Shown: positions 25,556-33,819 of the stretch, piece after piece
Layout: each line of letters begins with the position of its first letter
Position numbering within the stretch: position 1 is the stretch's first letter
Source of the DNA: Salmonirosea aquatica
GTDB taxonomy: Bacteria > Bacteroidota > Bacteroidia > Cytophagales > Spirosomataceae
Assembly: GCF_009296315.1 (NCBI RefSeq)
Contig: NZ_WHLY01000002.1
Span: 992,001-1,056,000 of the forward strand
Reading direction: 5' to 3'
Length of the DNA: 64,000 bases
Notes under the pieces: generated by a model
Told to the model about the DNA's origin: nothing
The model's input: the letters and a program-made list of their open reading frames with translations, nothing else
The model's database searches: none
Translations under genes and position numbers: made by a program

Positions 25556-27951
25556 ATACGCGGGCAGTTCGGGGCCAAAGTATAGGTCAGCGTGTTGTGC
25601 TTATTGCGCGCCGTCTGCCCAAATAGTGACACCAGTTTTTCCATCAGTTCCTTCAGCGAAAGTGGCATTTCGTGCAGCGCCATTTTCCCCGCCTCGATTT
25701 TTGAGAGGTCCAGAATGTCATTCAGGATGTGCAGGAGTGTTTCAGATGAGCGTTTGATGGTTTGGATATAGTCACGCTGCTCGTCGTTGAGACGGGTATT
25801 GATCAGCAGGTCGATCATCCCGATCACGCCATTCATGGGGGTACGTATCTCGTGGCTCATATTGGCCAGGAACCCTTCTTTCACCTTCAGCGAACGCTCA
25901 GCCTGTTCTTTGGCTTTCAGAAGCTCGAGTTCGTTGCGTTTGAGCGCGGTAATATCACGAGCCAGCACAGCCACTTCCGACGGCCGCCCCTGCTCATCGG
26001 TGAACATCAGCATATTGAACATAAACTGACGGATGCTCCCGTCTTTCACGCGCAAGCTACCCTCCACGTTGCGCAAGCTACCGTCGCGGCGTAACTTGAT
26101 GAGGGCACGGTGGATTAGTTTTTTGTCAAAAAAGAACTCAGTGATATGTTTGCCCATGACCTCATCCGGCGTGTAGCCGGTACGCTTGAATACGGAGGGA
26201 CTGATCATGGTGATGATACCTTGCCGGTCCATTCGGCAGTAAATATCCTGCAGGTTCTCGAAGATTCCCCGGAACACTTCCTCGCTCTGCCGTAGGGAAA
26301 TCTCGGCCTGCTTGCGGCGCGTCACGTCCCGCGCGATGCCTGACACTTCTTCGATCACCCCCCCGGTGTACAAGATAGGGTTCAGGTAAAACTCAAGCCA
26401 CATCTCCGAACCATCGCGCGTATCGAGTTTCAGTTCGAAGTACTGCAACTCGCCCCGGAATGCCTGCCGGTAGCGATTCTCCAGATAGCGGCGGTTTTCG
26501 GGCCCCACCAGCCGCCAGCCCAGCTTTTCGGTGCTGACGTACAGAGCAGGTACCGTCTTGATTTGGCTCTCCATCAGATCGGAGTAATTCCGGTTGAAGG
26601 AAGTCAGTTGCATACTCTTATTCACCGACCAAATCAGGTGAGAACTGCTGTCAAAAATAGCATTCAGCCGGGCGGCATATTTGCTCAATTCTTCTTCACT
26701 CTGCTTTCGGGCAATGGCCAGCGCTACCTGCCCTGAGATGAATTCGAGCAGTTCGAGATCGCGGGCATCGTAGGTATTGGGATTATCGTATGACTTCACT
26801 CCAATAATACCCGTCACGCGGTCGCCGATGCGAAGCGGCACGCACAGGAGTACCTCCGGCGTAGTGCCGTAGAGATACAGACTGTTGGTTTTGGCCAGTT
26901 TCTGAATGTCCTCTTTGTACAAAAACAAGGGACGGTTGGAAGCGATGGCGTACTCGGTAAGGCCATTGCCAAGGCGCCGCTTGGTGAAGCGGAGGCCCTG
27001 GAAGTATTCATCTATATAGTAGGGAAAATACAAGTAGCTCTTGGACTGGTCGTAGAGGGCGATGAAGAAATTCTTGACGTCGATAATCTTACCCAGTTCC
27101 TGATGAATGTTGTTGTATAATTCGTCGAGATTCTGGGTACTTATGGTCCAGTTGGCAATGCTGTAATAGAGATTCTGCGCCCGCTCAGCCCGGATTTTCT
27201 CGGTGAAGTCGTGCAAAATACAGCGGAAAGCGGAGGGGCTACCGTGGTCGTAGCGGCAGTTGACACTACCCGTCAGGAATATCTTGCGTCCGCTTTTGCT
27301 CAGAAATACCGTTTCGAAGTAGGGTACCTCCTCCCCTTTCTGAATCCGCCTGAGTTGGTCAAGCGTCTCATCCCGAAACTGCGGGTGCAGAATATCCGAC
27401 AGACTCATGGAAGCAATTTCATCTACGCTGTAGCCCAGCACCTCGCGCCAGGCGCGGTTTACGAAGATGAATTTTCCATCCAGGGTAATAAGCTGAATCA
27501 AATCGCTCGTATTATCTACCAGATCCTGCAATTGGGAATTGGATTTGGAGAGCGCCGACTCCATACGTAACCGGCGCGTAATATCGTCGCCTATGAGAAT
27601 AAACTCGCTTGGGATTCCCTCATCATCCTTGATCAGTACCGAATTGATCGTCACCGTGCGCCGGGAGCCATTCTTGGCCAACAGCGGGATTTCACGCTGT
27701 TCCAGCTTGATACCCCGGTAAATACCGTCTTCCAGCAAGTCTTGGATTTCTTCCCGTTCCGATTCGGGAATCAGCATCTCCAGCATATTTTTCCCCACCA
27801 GGTCGGTGGCCTGCCATCCTGTCTTGCGCGGCACATAGGGACTTACACCCAGAATGGTCAAATCCAGATCCAGGGTAATCCCGATCAGATTGAGATGATC
27901 GAGGGTAGTGGTGACGGATTGCCAGTCGGTGGACGATTCTATAGTTTGCAT
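25552..27951 (-). CDS. N-terminal part of a frameshifted multi-PAS/GAF hybrid histidine kinase
   Basis: This 799-residue piece carries PAS domains near 15-135 and 140-265, a GAF domain (about 275-425), further PAS domains (about 430-690) and the HisKA domain with His700 (FLANMSHEIRTPMNG). It then stops at TLAPNCPRM, exactly where an ATP-binding domain should begin. The missing part follows in another frame at 24344-25555. One base restored in the G4 run (25571-25574) gives one protein of about 1,202 residues: PAS/GAF sensors, HisKA, HATPase, receiver, Hpt. No membrane segment is seen, so it is a cytoplasmic sensor. Confidence 0.88.
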   Translation of the reverse strand: MQTIESSTDWQSVTTTLDHLNLIGITLDLDLTILGVSPYVPRKTGWQATDLVGKNMLEMLIPESEREEIQDLLEDGIYRGIKLEQREIPLLAKNGSRRTVTINSVLIKDDEGIPSEFILIGDDITRRLRMESALSKSNSQLQDLVDNTSDLIQLITLDGKFIFVNRAWREVLGYSVDEIASMSLSDILHPQFRDETLDQLRRIQKGEEVPYFETVFLSKSGRKIFLTGSVNCRYDHGSPSAFRCILHDFTEKIRAERAQNLYYSIANWTISTQNLDELYNNIHQELGKIIDVKNFFIALYDQSKSYLYFPYYIDEYFQGLRFTKRRLGNGLTEYAIASNRPLFLYKEDIQKLAKTNSLYLYGTTPEVLLCVPLRIGDRVTGIIGVKSYDNPNTYDARDLELLEFISGQVALAIARKQSEEELSKYAARLNAIFDSSSHLIWSVNKSMQLTSFNRNYSDLMESQIKTVPALYVSTEKLGWRLVGPENRRYLENRYRQAFRGELQYFELKLDTRDGSEMWLEFYLNPILYTGGVIEEVSGIARDVTRRKQAEISLRQSEEVFRGIFENLQDIYCRMDRQGIITMISPSVFKRTGYTPDEVMGKHITEFFFDKKLIHRALIKLRRDGSLRNVEGSLRVKDGSIRQFMFNMLMFTDEQGRPSEVAVLARDITALKRNELELLKAKEQAERSLKVKEGFLANMSHEIRTPMNGVIGMIDLLINTRLNDEQRDYIQTIKRSSETLLHILNDILDLSKIEAGKMALHEMPLSLKELMEKLVSLFGQTARNKHNTLTYTLAPNCPRM

Positions 27952-28135
27952 TGTATCAGTGGCAGGTTGAGAGTGGTAATTGGCAGTGAATAGCCGGCGA
28001 TCGTCTTATCATAAAAGTCATGTATCCCGTAAATCTACGAATTTAGCGTAATTTCGGGATTTTCAGGATTACCCTTGCATCCGCCGGTGTATGTACCATT
28101 TTGAAGGATTTTCCGATTCACCCCCAAACATTCTT

Positions 28136-28906
28136 ATGAAAGTTCGCGCAAAAAAACACCTTGGCCAGCATTTCCTTCGTGATCAGGCGATTGCACAACG
28201 CATTGTAGACAGCCTCATACCGCATCAGGACTACACCCGAGTACTCGAGATCGGGCCGGGCATGGGCGTGCTAACTCAGTACCTTTTGTCCAAGGACGAC
28301 TTCGAAACCCATGTGATCGAGGTAGATCACGAGTCGGTGGCGTACCTGAAGGAGCACTTTCCTACCCTGTCGCCCCGTATCATCGAGGGTGATTTTCTGC
28401 GTTGGCAGCTTTCTCAACTCACCGACGAAAAGGTGGCTATTATCGGAAACCTACCCTATAATATTTCCTCGCAAATTTTTTTCCGGGTACTCGAGCAACG
28501 CGATCAGGTACCCGAAGTGGTATGTATGTTGCAGAAAGAAGTAGCCCGGCGCATCGCTTCCCCGCCCGGCAATAAGGAGTACGGCATTCTCAGCGTATTT
28601 TTGCAAGCCTTCTACGACATCGAGTACCTGTTCAGTGTCCCCCCCGGGGCGTTCGACCCGCCACCTAAGGTGAATTCGGGGATCATCCGGCTCCTGAGGA
28701 ACCAAACCGCCCGACTGGATTGTGACGAAAAACTATTTTTCCGGGTCATAAAAACGGGCTTCAATCAGCGCAGGAAAACGCTCCGCAATGCCCTGAAGCC
28801 ACTCGGCGTAGAATTGGACTCACCCTACCTCGACCAGCGCGCCGAACAGCTGAGCGTGGAAGACTTTGTAAAACTTACGAAGTTGGTGGAGAAGGCAATG
28901 GGGTAG
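28136..28906 (+). CDS. rsmA: 16S rRNA dimethyladenosine transferase RsmA (KsgA)
   Basis: A 256-residue SAM-dependent methyltransferase that dimethylates A1518 and A1519 of 16S rRNA during 30S assembly. It starts at ATG 28136 with MKVRAKKHLGQHFL, the usual N-terminus; an ATG at 28091 would add 15 unlikely residues. The SAM motif is VLEIGPGMGVLT and the catalytic motif IGNLPYNISSQI. The C-terminal domain has FNQRRKTLRN. Neighbours are functionally unrelated. Confidence 0.97.
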   Translation: MKVRAKKHLGQHFLRDQAIAQRIVDSLIPHQDYTRVLEIGPGMGVLTQYLLSKDDFETHVIEVDHESVAYLKEHFPTLSPRIIEGDFLRWQLSQLTDEKVAIIGNLPYNISSQIFFRVLEQRDQVPEVVCMLQKEVARRIASPPGNKEYGILSVFLQAFYDIEYLFSVPPGAFDPPPKVNSGIIRLLRNQTARLDCDEKLFFRVIKTGFNQRRKTLRNALKPLGVELDSPYLDQRAEQLSVEDFVKLTKLVEKAMG

Positions 28907-28927
28907 TCAAGTGTTGAACTGTTCTTT

Positions 28928-28942
28928 GTTTTTTGTTTTTTG
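28928..28942. repeat. Left inverted repeat flanking the S23-type gene
   Basis: GTTTTTTGTTTTTTG, two G-T6 heptamers plus G. It is the exact reverse complement of 29407-29421 on the far side of the four-helix-bundle gene. The interval between the outer ends is about 495 bp. Low complexity weakens the case. Confidence 0.55.
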
Positions 28943-29017
28943 ATGTAGGTGTCTTTATTGGTGTCAAATTCATGCTTCTATATGTTTCCATTCCTATTTC
29001 TCAAAAACTTATAATCC

Positions 29018-29380
29018 ATGTATATCCATACATTTGAAAAGCTTGAGGTTTGGCAATTGAGCAGGAAACTGGCTGTCGATATTTACAAGCTATGTTCGGG
29101 TTTCCCCAAAGAAGAAATGTTTGGTTTATCCAGTCAGCTCAAAAGAGCTGTAATATCAATTGCTTCAAATATCGCTGAGGGCACTTCACGGACTTCTGGA
29201 AAAGACAAGGCGCATTTTAGCACAGTGGCATTTGCAAGTTTGATGGAGGTACTTAACCAGTTGATCATTGCCAACGATTTAGGTTTTTTAGATGCAGAAA
29301 AACTGACCGAATTAAGAGTAAGCATTAACGAAATAAGCAACAAGCTCAATGCTTTGAGAAAATCTCAAATGAGTTCATAG
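29018..29380 (+). CDS. Four-helix-bundle protein, 23S rRNA IVP (S23) family
   Basis: A 120-residue helical protein. It shows the family's pattern: FEKLEVWQLSRKLAVDIY at the start, then FPKEEMFGLSSQLKRAVISI, then IASNIAEGTSR and FASLMEVLNQL. Relatives are encoded inside intervening sequences of 23S rRNA and as free-standing genes, and are related to the Avd protein of diversity-generating retroelements. The exact role is unknown. By eye it is more A/T-rich than its neighbours. It lies between rsmA and mgtE within a 15-bp inverted repeat pair, which suggests insertion as a cassette. Confidence 0.88.
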   Translation: MYIHTFEKLEVWQLSRKLAVDIYKLCSGFPKEEMFGLSSQLKRAVISIASNIAEGTSRTSGKDKAHFSTVAFASLMEVLNQLIIANDLGFLDAEKLTELRVSINEISNKLNALRKSQMSS

Positions 29381-29406
29381 GTACCATTTTCCTGCTCTAT
29401 CTTATA

Positions 29407-29421
29407 CAAAAAACAAAAAAC
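29407..29421. repeat. Right inverted repeat flanking the S23-type gene
   Basis: CAAAAAACAAAAAAC, exact reverse complement of 28928-28942. It lies 26 bp past the four-helix-bundle stop and about 20 bp before the mgtE start, so it forms part of the mgtE leader. Confidence 0.55.
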
Positions 29422-29442
29422 GATTCCCCAAAAAACAAGAAA

Positions 29443-30795
29443 ATGGCTTTCGAACTTACCAAGGAGTACCTTGACCACATAGAAGAACTGATTGAAAAAC
29501 AAGATTCGACTACCCTGAAAGCCGAGATGGAAGGCATGTTTCCGGCTGACGTCACAGGTATCCTCTACGAGATCGATACCGAACAGGCCAAGTACCTGGT
29601 CAGTCAGTTGGATACCGAAGTAGGAGCGGAGATTCTGGCCGCGCTGGACACCGACGAACGGAAGGATTTTTTGAAAAGTTTCACTTCCGAAGAGATTGCC
29701 CGTTACGTCAATGAATTCGACTCCGACGATGCAGTGGATTTGCTCAATGAGCAGCCTATCCGGGTACGCGAGGAAGTCATTGCCCTTCTTGAAGACCGCG
29801 AACAGGCCCGGTTTATTCTGGACTTGTTGCACTATGATGAAGACGTAGCTGGTGGACTGATGCAAAAGGAGTTGGTGAAAGCCAACGTCAACTGGAACAT
29901 GAACCAGTGCATTGAGGAGCTCCGCAAGCAGGCTGAGGACGTGGAGAAAGTCTACGCCGTGTATGTGGTGGACGACAACGATAAGTTACTCGGGCTGCTC
30001 TCGTTAAAGCGTATCGTGCTGGCCCACAAAAACACCAAAGTTGAGAATCTGTACGATAAAGACATTATCTACGTCGAAACCTACCGGCCCGCCGAGGAAG
30101 TAGCTGAACTCATGCAGCGCTACGACTTGGATGTGATTCCGGTAGTGAATGTGCAGGGCCGTCTATTGGGCCGCATCACCATCGACGACGTGGTGGATGT
30201 GATTACCGAACAAGCCAGTTCAGACACCCTCGCGATGGCCGGTATCACGGGTGACGTGGAGGAAGACGACACCGTATGGGAACAAACCAAGGCCCGCCTG
30301 CCGTGGCTACTCGTAGGCATGATGGGCGGTATCCTGGCCGCCAAGTTTATCGGGTTCTTCGAAGGCGACCTGAAAGTGGTACCTGCCATGGCGGCCTTCA
30401 TCCCCATTATCGGCTCCACGGGCGGGAATGTGGGGATTCAGACCTCTTCCATCATTCTGCAAAGTCTGGCCGACAAGACGGGTCTCAATACGGATGTCTG
30501 GCATCGCCTGGCCCGGATGTTCGGCGTAGCTTTCATCAATGGCATTATCATTAGTATTATCGTTTTCGGCTTTAATCTACTGATTGGGAACGAATTCCGC
30601 CTGGCGGTGGTGGTTTCCAGCGCTTTACTGTCGGTAGTATTCCTGGCTTCGTTCATGGGTACCGTGACGCCGCTGTTATTGGAAAAGCTGGGCATCAACC
30701 CGGCGGTTGCCTCCGGGCCGTTCATTACCACCGCCAATGATTTGATCGGCTACGGCGTGTACTTCGGGCTGGCACATATGCTACTGGGGTTGTAA
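29443..30795 (+). CDS. mgtE: Magnesium transporter MgtE
   Basis: A 450-residue Mg2+ channel. Domains: an acidic N-terminal superhelical domain (about 5-130), a tandem CBS pair (about 135-255; VYVVDDNDKLLGLLSL, VVNVQGRLLGRITIDD) and five transmembrane helices (about 285-450) with the pore-region sequence IPIIGSTGGNVGIQTSSI. CBS and N domains close the pore when cytosolic Mg2+ is high. No Mg-sensing leader RNA is recognised; the short leader contains the heptamer repeat end. Confidence 0.95.
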   Translation: MAFELTKEYLDHIEELIEKQDSTTLKAEMEGMFPADVTGILYEIDTEQAKYLVSQLDTEVGAEILAALDTDERKDFLKSFTSEEIARYVNEFDSDDAVDLLNEQPIRVREEVIALLEDREQARFILDLLHYDEDVAGGLMQKELVKANVNWNMNQCIEELRKQAEDVEKVYAVYVVDDNDKLLGLLSLKRIVLAHKNTKVENLYDKDIIYVETYRPAEEVAELMQRYDLDVIPVVNVQGRLLGRITIDDVVDVITEQASSDTLAMAGITGDVEEDDTVWEQTKARLPWLLVGMMGGILAAKFIGFFEGDLKVVPAMAAFIPIIGSTGGNVGIQTSSIILQSLADKTGLNTDVWHRLARMFGVAFINGIIISIIVFGFNLLIGNEFRLAVVVSSALLSVVFLASFMGTVTPLLLEKLGINPAVASGPFITTANDLIGYGVYFGLAHMLLGL

Positions 30796-30869
30796 TAAAG
30801 TCCCAAATAGGGTACCTATGTAGCATGGTTTCAATCCTCTAACAGGTGGATAAGTAGGCGCTCGGGGTA

Positions 30870-31298
30870 TCAGGACTCACGAGTCAGACTGCCTCTTTCC
30901 AGGATCTGAATCATATTGCCTTCGCAATCAAGCGCGTTACGGACTTTGCCGCCACCGATGGCGTTGATGATTTCTCCGGTCCATTGGATATTTTTTTGGT
31001 CGAGAAGGCGAATGGCTTCGTCCAAATCAGTCACCCGAAAGGCCAGATGCGACCAACCGGGCGTCCAGGTAGTACGTTCCTGACGGAGGGTACCGTCCTT
31101 GGGCATAACTTCGAGCAAGCTACCATCGGGCGCTTTCAGCATGCAGACTGGCTTCCCCTGAGGGCTACCCGTAGGATGGTAAAACCATTGCTCGTAGCCC
31201 AGTACCTCGCAGTACCAGCGGCTGAGTACCTCCACATCGTCGGCGGCAACCGCCGGATGATCTATTCCTGTAAAATTCAGTTTTTCTGTATTTCCCAT
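30870..31298 (-). CDS. VOC-family (glyoxalase-like) protein
   Basis: A 142-residue vicinal-oxygen-chelate protein made of two beta-alpha-beta-beta-beta modules. Likely metal-binding positions include His in GIDHPAV, His in WSHLAFRV and Glu in CEGNMIQILE. Substrates of this superfamily range from methylglyoxal adducts to antibiotics, so no specific reaction is assigned. Its 5' end overlaps the upstream esterase gene by 22 bp on the same strand, indicating co-transcription. Confidence 0.85.
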   Translation of the reverse strand: MGNTEKLNFTGIDHPAVAADDVEVLSRWYCEVLGYEQWFYHPTGSPQGKPVCMLKAPDGSLLEVMPKDGTLRQERTTWTPGWSHLAFRVTDLDEAIRLLDQKNIQWTGEIINAIGGGKVRNALDCEGNMIQILERGSLTRES

Positions 31299-32074
31299 AG
31301 TTTTTCTGCGTAACGTATCCCCAAATCCCGCGCGGACTGAGTGTCGAAATGTGTCGTATCACCTTTATGAATCAATCCCGCCGAAGATACGGCGTAGACC
31401 TGGCGATGGTTTTTGGGATAGTTGGTTATGATTTCGTTGATCTGAGCGGCATTGGGGTTCTTATCGACAAAAAAATCACCCAGGGTACCCATGATAATGG
31501 GAGTCTTGGGAGCATGTAGGTCTTTGCGCAGGCGACCGAAAAATTCGGTGAGTTTAGCTTCATATACCTTATTTTTTGCCGGACTGCTGTCCGATTCGCC
31601 CTGATGCCACAAAATTGCTTTGATTTTCCCTTGTTTCTGCGCTTCTTTCACTCGTTTGAGCATGGCGTCGTAAGGAAAAATACCCGTTTGGGCATGTTTG
31701 GCTCCTACCTGCCAGTCGTCGATGCCGCTACCGCCCACCGCACAGGGAATCAAGCCTATGTTTTTCTTCGGATTGATTTCCAGCCATTTTTGGGCAAAGG
31801 CCAGGCCGGGACCTACCCCGGCAATTCCGGGTTTGTCGAAATGTAGGGGATCATGAGCCATTACCCACTCATTCTGCGCGTTCATAACCCAAATCTGGTC
31901 GTTGTTGGGCGTGGAGGCGGCATCCACTTTTCCCCGACCTGCCATGTTGGATTGCCCGATGAGCAGAATCAGATCTAACTTTCGGGGTACCGTCGGTGCC
32001 GAAGCGGTCAGGTAAAAGGCAAGGAGTACCCCCAGGCAGCCTCCGGATAGTTTTTTCAAAAAGCGTTGGTTCAT
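31277..32074 (-). CDS. Secreted sialate O-acetylesterase/acetylxylan-esterase-like SGNH hydrolase
   Basis: A 265-residue exported esterase with an N-terminal signal peptide (GCLGVLLAFYLTASA). SGNH motifs: the Ser block in LLIGQSNMAGRG, the Gly/Asn region LIPCAVGGSGID, WHQGESD, and a C-terminal DTTHFDTQSARDLG with the catalytic Asp-His. This is the SASA/CE6-type family that removes acetyl groups from glycans. The 3' end overlaps the VOC gene by 22 bp. The divergent neighbour is a kduD-like sugar-acid dehydrogenase, hinting at polysaccharide catabolism. Confidence 0.85.
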   Translation of the reverse strand: MNQRFLKKLSGGCLGVLLAFYLTASAPTVPRKLDLILLIGQSNMAGRGKVDAASTPNNDQIWVMNAQNEWVMAHDPLHFDKPGIAGVGPGLAFAQKWLEINPKKNIGLIPCAVGGSGIDDWQVGAKHAQTGIFPYDAMLKRVKEAQKQGKIKAILWHQGESDSSPAKNKVYEAKLTEFFGRLRKDLHAPKTPIIMGTLGDFFVDKNPNAAQINEIITNYPKNHRQVYAVSSAGLIHKGDTTHFDTQSARDLGIRYAEKLWEIQKN

Positions 32075-32290
32075 ACGGTCGGTACCTTGTTGGACAATCT
32101 AGATTCATCTCTCTTATGACGTCGCATCGGCCGTCGTGCCCCGACTCCAGGCTCTCTGGAAGCGCTCGTTTTCTTTCCAAACAAAGCAAACAGAAATAAA
32201 TAAGCCGGGGAATTACATTATCTAAGTACAGAAATTGACTTTAACTAACGACCAGGGTACCTCTCGTCTATCCAATATACCTATGTACCC

Positions 32291-32307
32291 TTCACGAAAA
32301 TCGTGAA
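32291..32307. promoter_or_regulatory. Palindromic candidate operator upstream of the kduD-like gene
   Basis: TTCACGA-AAA-TCGTGAA: perfect 7-base arms with a 3-base spacer, ending 24 bp before the ATG at 32332. The size and symmetry suit a dimeric repressor. No regulator gene is next to it. Confidence 0.45.
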
Positions 32308-32331
32308 CAATTCCCAAATAAGTTAAAAATC

Positions 32332-33102
32332 ATGACACTACTCGATTCATTCAACCTAACCGGCAAGACCGCACTGGTGACAGGCTGCAAAAGAGGAATT
32401 GGTCGCGCTATGGCCGTTGCGCTAGCCGAAGCGGGCGCTGATATCATCGGGGTATCGGCCAGTCTGGAAATTCAGAACAGCGAGGTGGAACAGGAAATAA
32501 AAGGATTGGGACGTAGCTTCCGGGCCTACCAGTGCGATTTCAACGATCGGACAGCACTTTACGCTTTCATCAATAAGGTAGTGGAAGATTATCCCGTCAT
32601 TGACATTCTGATCAACAATGCGGGTACCATATTGCGTAAACCCGCCCATGAGCACCCCGATGAATATTGGGATACCGTGCTGGAAACCAACCTGACCGCC
32701 CCCTTCATTCTGAGTCGGGAATTAGGAAAAAAAATGATTGAACGCGGATCGGGCAAAATCATATTTACGGCTTCACTACTCACCTTTCAGGGGGGAATTA
32801 ACGTGCCCGGCTATGCTGCCAGCAAAGCGGCGCTGGGCAGCCTGGTGAAGGCATTGTCCAACGAGTGGGCCATAAAAGGCGTAAATGTCAACGCCATTGC
32901 CCCTGGCTATATCAGCACCGACAACACCGAAGCGCTTCGCAACGACCCTGACCGCAGTGCCTCCATCCTGGGACGGATTCCTGCCGGGCGCTGGGGTACC
33001 CCCGACGATTTCAAAGGCGCAACCGTATTTTTGGCTTCAGAAGCATCGCGCTACGTGCACGGGACTATCTTGACGGTCGATGGTGGCTGGATGGGGCGGT
33101 AA
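32332..33102 (+). CDS. kduD: SDR, 2-dehydro-3-deoxy-D-gluconate 5-dehydrogenase-like (KduD)
   Basis: A 256-residue classical SDR. Motifs: NAD-binding TGCKRGIGRAMAVALAEAGA, NNAGTILRKPA, catalytic Ser in FTASLL and YAASK, and the C-terminal YVHGTILTVDGGWMGR characteristic of KduD-like enzymes. KduD interconverts 2,5-diketo-3-deoxygluconate and 2-keto-3-deoxygluconate in pectin and uronate breakdown. No other uronate gene is in the window, so the name rests on sequence similarity. A palindrome just upstream suggests repressor control. Confidence 0.8.
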   Translation: MTLLDSFNLTGKTALVTGCKRGIGRAMAVALAEAGADIIGVSASLEIQNSEVEQEIKGLGRSFRAYQCDFNDRTALYAFINKVVEDYPVIDILINNAGTILRKPAHEHPDEYWDTVLETNLTAPFILSRELGKKMIERGSGKIIFTASLLTFQGGINVPGYAASKAALGSLVKALSNEWAIKGVNVNAIAPGYISTDNTEALRNDPDRSASILGRIPAGRWGTPDDFKGATVFLASEASRYVHGTILTVDGGWMGR

Positions 33103-33202
33103 TCAAATCCACATCTAGGGGGGTACCTTGTGGCTCAGATCGTCCCTTTCCCCTAAGAGATTATCGTAAGGTACCCCTGCCGCCTGGTTTTTAGTGAAGC
33201 TC

Positions 33203-33255
33203 GTATGCGTACATAAGTCAATGGGAAATACCCGAAATGGCTTATGTACGCATAC
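33203..33255. terminator. 15-bp-arm hairpin between convergent kduD-like and ssb genes
   Basis: GTATGCGTACATAAG (33203-33217) pairs exactly with CTTATGTACGCATAC (33241-33255) across 23 nt that itself contains GGGAAATACCC. It lies between two convergent stops (33102 and 33264). No T-run follows, so the terminator role is inferred from position. Confidence 0.5.
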
Positions 33256-33263
33256 ATTAGCCA

Positions 33264-33623
33264 TCATGCTACCATCTTTCTGGCTACTTCCTCGATTTTG
33301 TAAGCCACGATTTCAGTAATCCGCACCGTCTGATCCTCACGGTTCTGGTACTGGCGGTAGTTGAGCTTGCCTTCTACCGAGATAAATTTTCCTTTGCTGA
33401 GTAGTTGCTCGCATTGCTGGGCCAGCTTACCCCAAGCCACCACATTGTGCCAGGAGGTACTGGTCACTTCCTCCTGATTGCGGTTGGTGTACGTGTCGCT
33501 GGTCGCCAGGCTGAATGTCGCCACCTTACCACCTTCAAATTCCCGGACGTTCACTTCGCGTCCTACGTTGCCCATTAATTTTACTGAGTTCATGATTTTG
33601 TTTGTTTTAGTGGCTGTTGCCAT
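33264..33623 (-). CDS. ssb: Single-stranded DNA-binding protein, short paralogue
   Basis: A 119-residue OB-fold SSB. Family features: MNSVKLMGNVGREVNVREF, a TSWHNVVAWGKLAQQCE segment and FISVEGKLNYRQY. It ends in RKMVA with no flexible tail and no acidic DDDIPF-type tip that recruits repair partners in the main SSB. It is therefore probably a secondary SSB. The ATG at 33623 gives a ten-residue leader; an ATG at 33593 (MNSVKLMG) starts directly at the fold and may be the true start. Confidence 0.9.
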   Translation of the reverse strand: MATATKTNKIMNSVKLMGNVGREVNVREFEGGKVATFSLATSDTYTNRNQEEVTSTSWHNVVAWGKLAQQCEQLLSKGKFISVEGKLNYRQYQNREDQTVRITEIVAYKIEEVARKMVA

Positions 33624-33727
33624 GGTGAATAATTGGTTTACTCGAACTGATGGGACAAAGGTGGCAGGTACCCGGACTCCGATTCGGTTGTTAACTATTT
33701 ATAGTCGGATAAAAATGCTTGTAGTCG

Positions 33728-33758
33728 TTTGCAAATGGTTATAGTTATGGTAACTTTG
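33728..33758 (+). promoter_or_regulatory. Bacteroidota-type promoter for the GNAT gene
   Basis: TTTG at 33728-33731 and TAACTTTG at 33751-33758 with 19 bases between. Both boxes match the -33/-7 consensus exactly. The leader to the ATG at 33820 would be about 55 nt. Confidence 0.6.
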
Positions 33759-33819
33759 GGGAAAGTCGACCGGATTGGAATAGGTATATTCTATCTTGAC
33801 ATTGATACTTTCGGTACCC

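Noticed and set aside
24650-25585. Long open frame (311 codons) antisense to the hybrid kinase
   Set aside because: Shadow of a strongly coding gene; composition (His- and Phe-rich) is typical of antisense frames.
28921-29440. Retroelement or diversity-generating system around the S23/Avd-like gene
   Set aside because: No reverse transcriptase, template repeat or variable repeat is present nearby.
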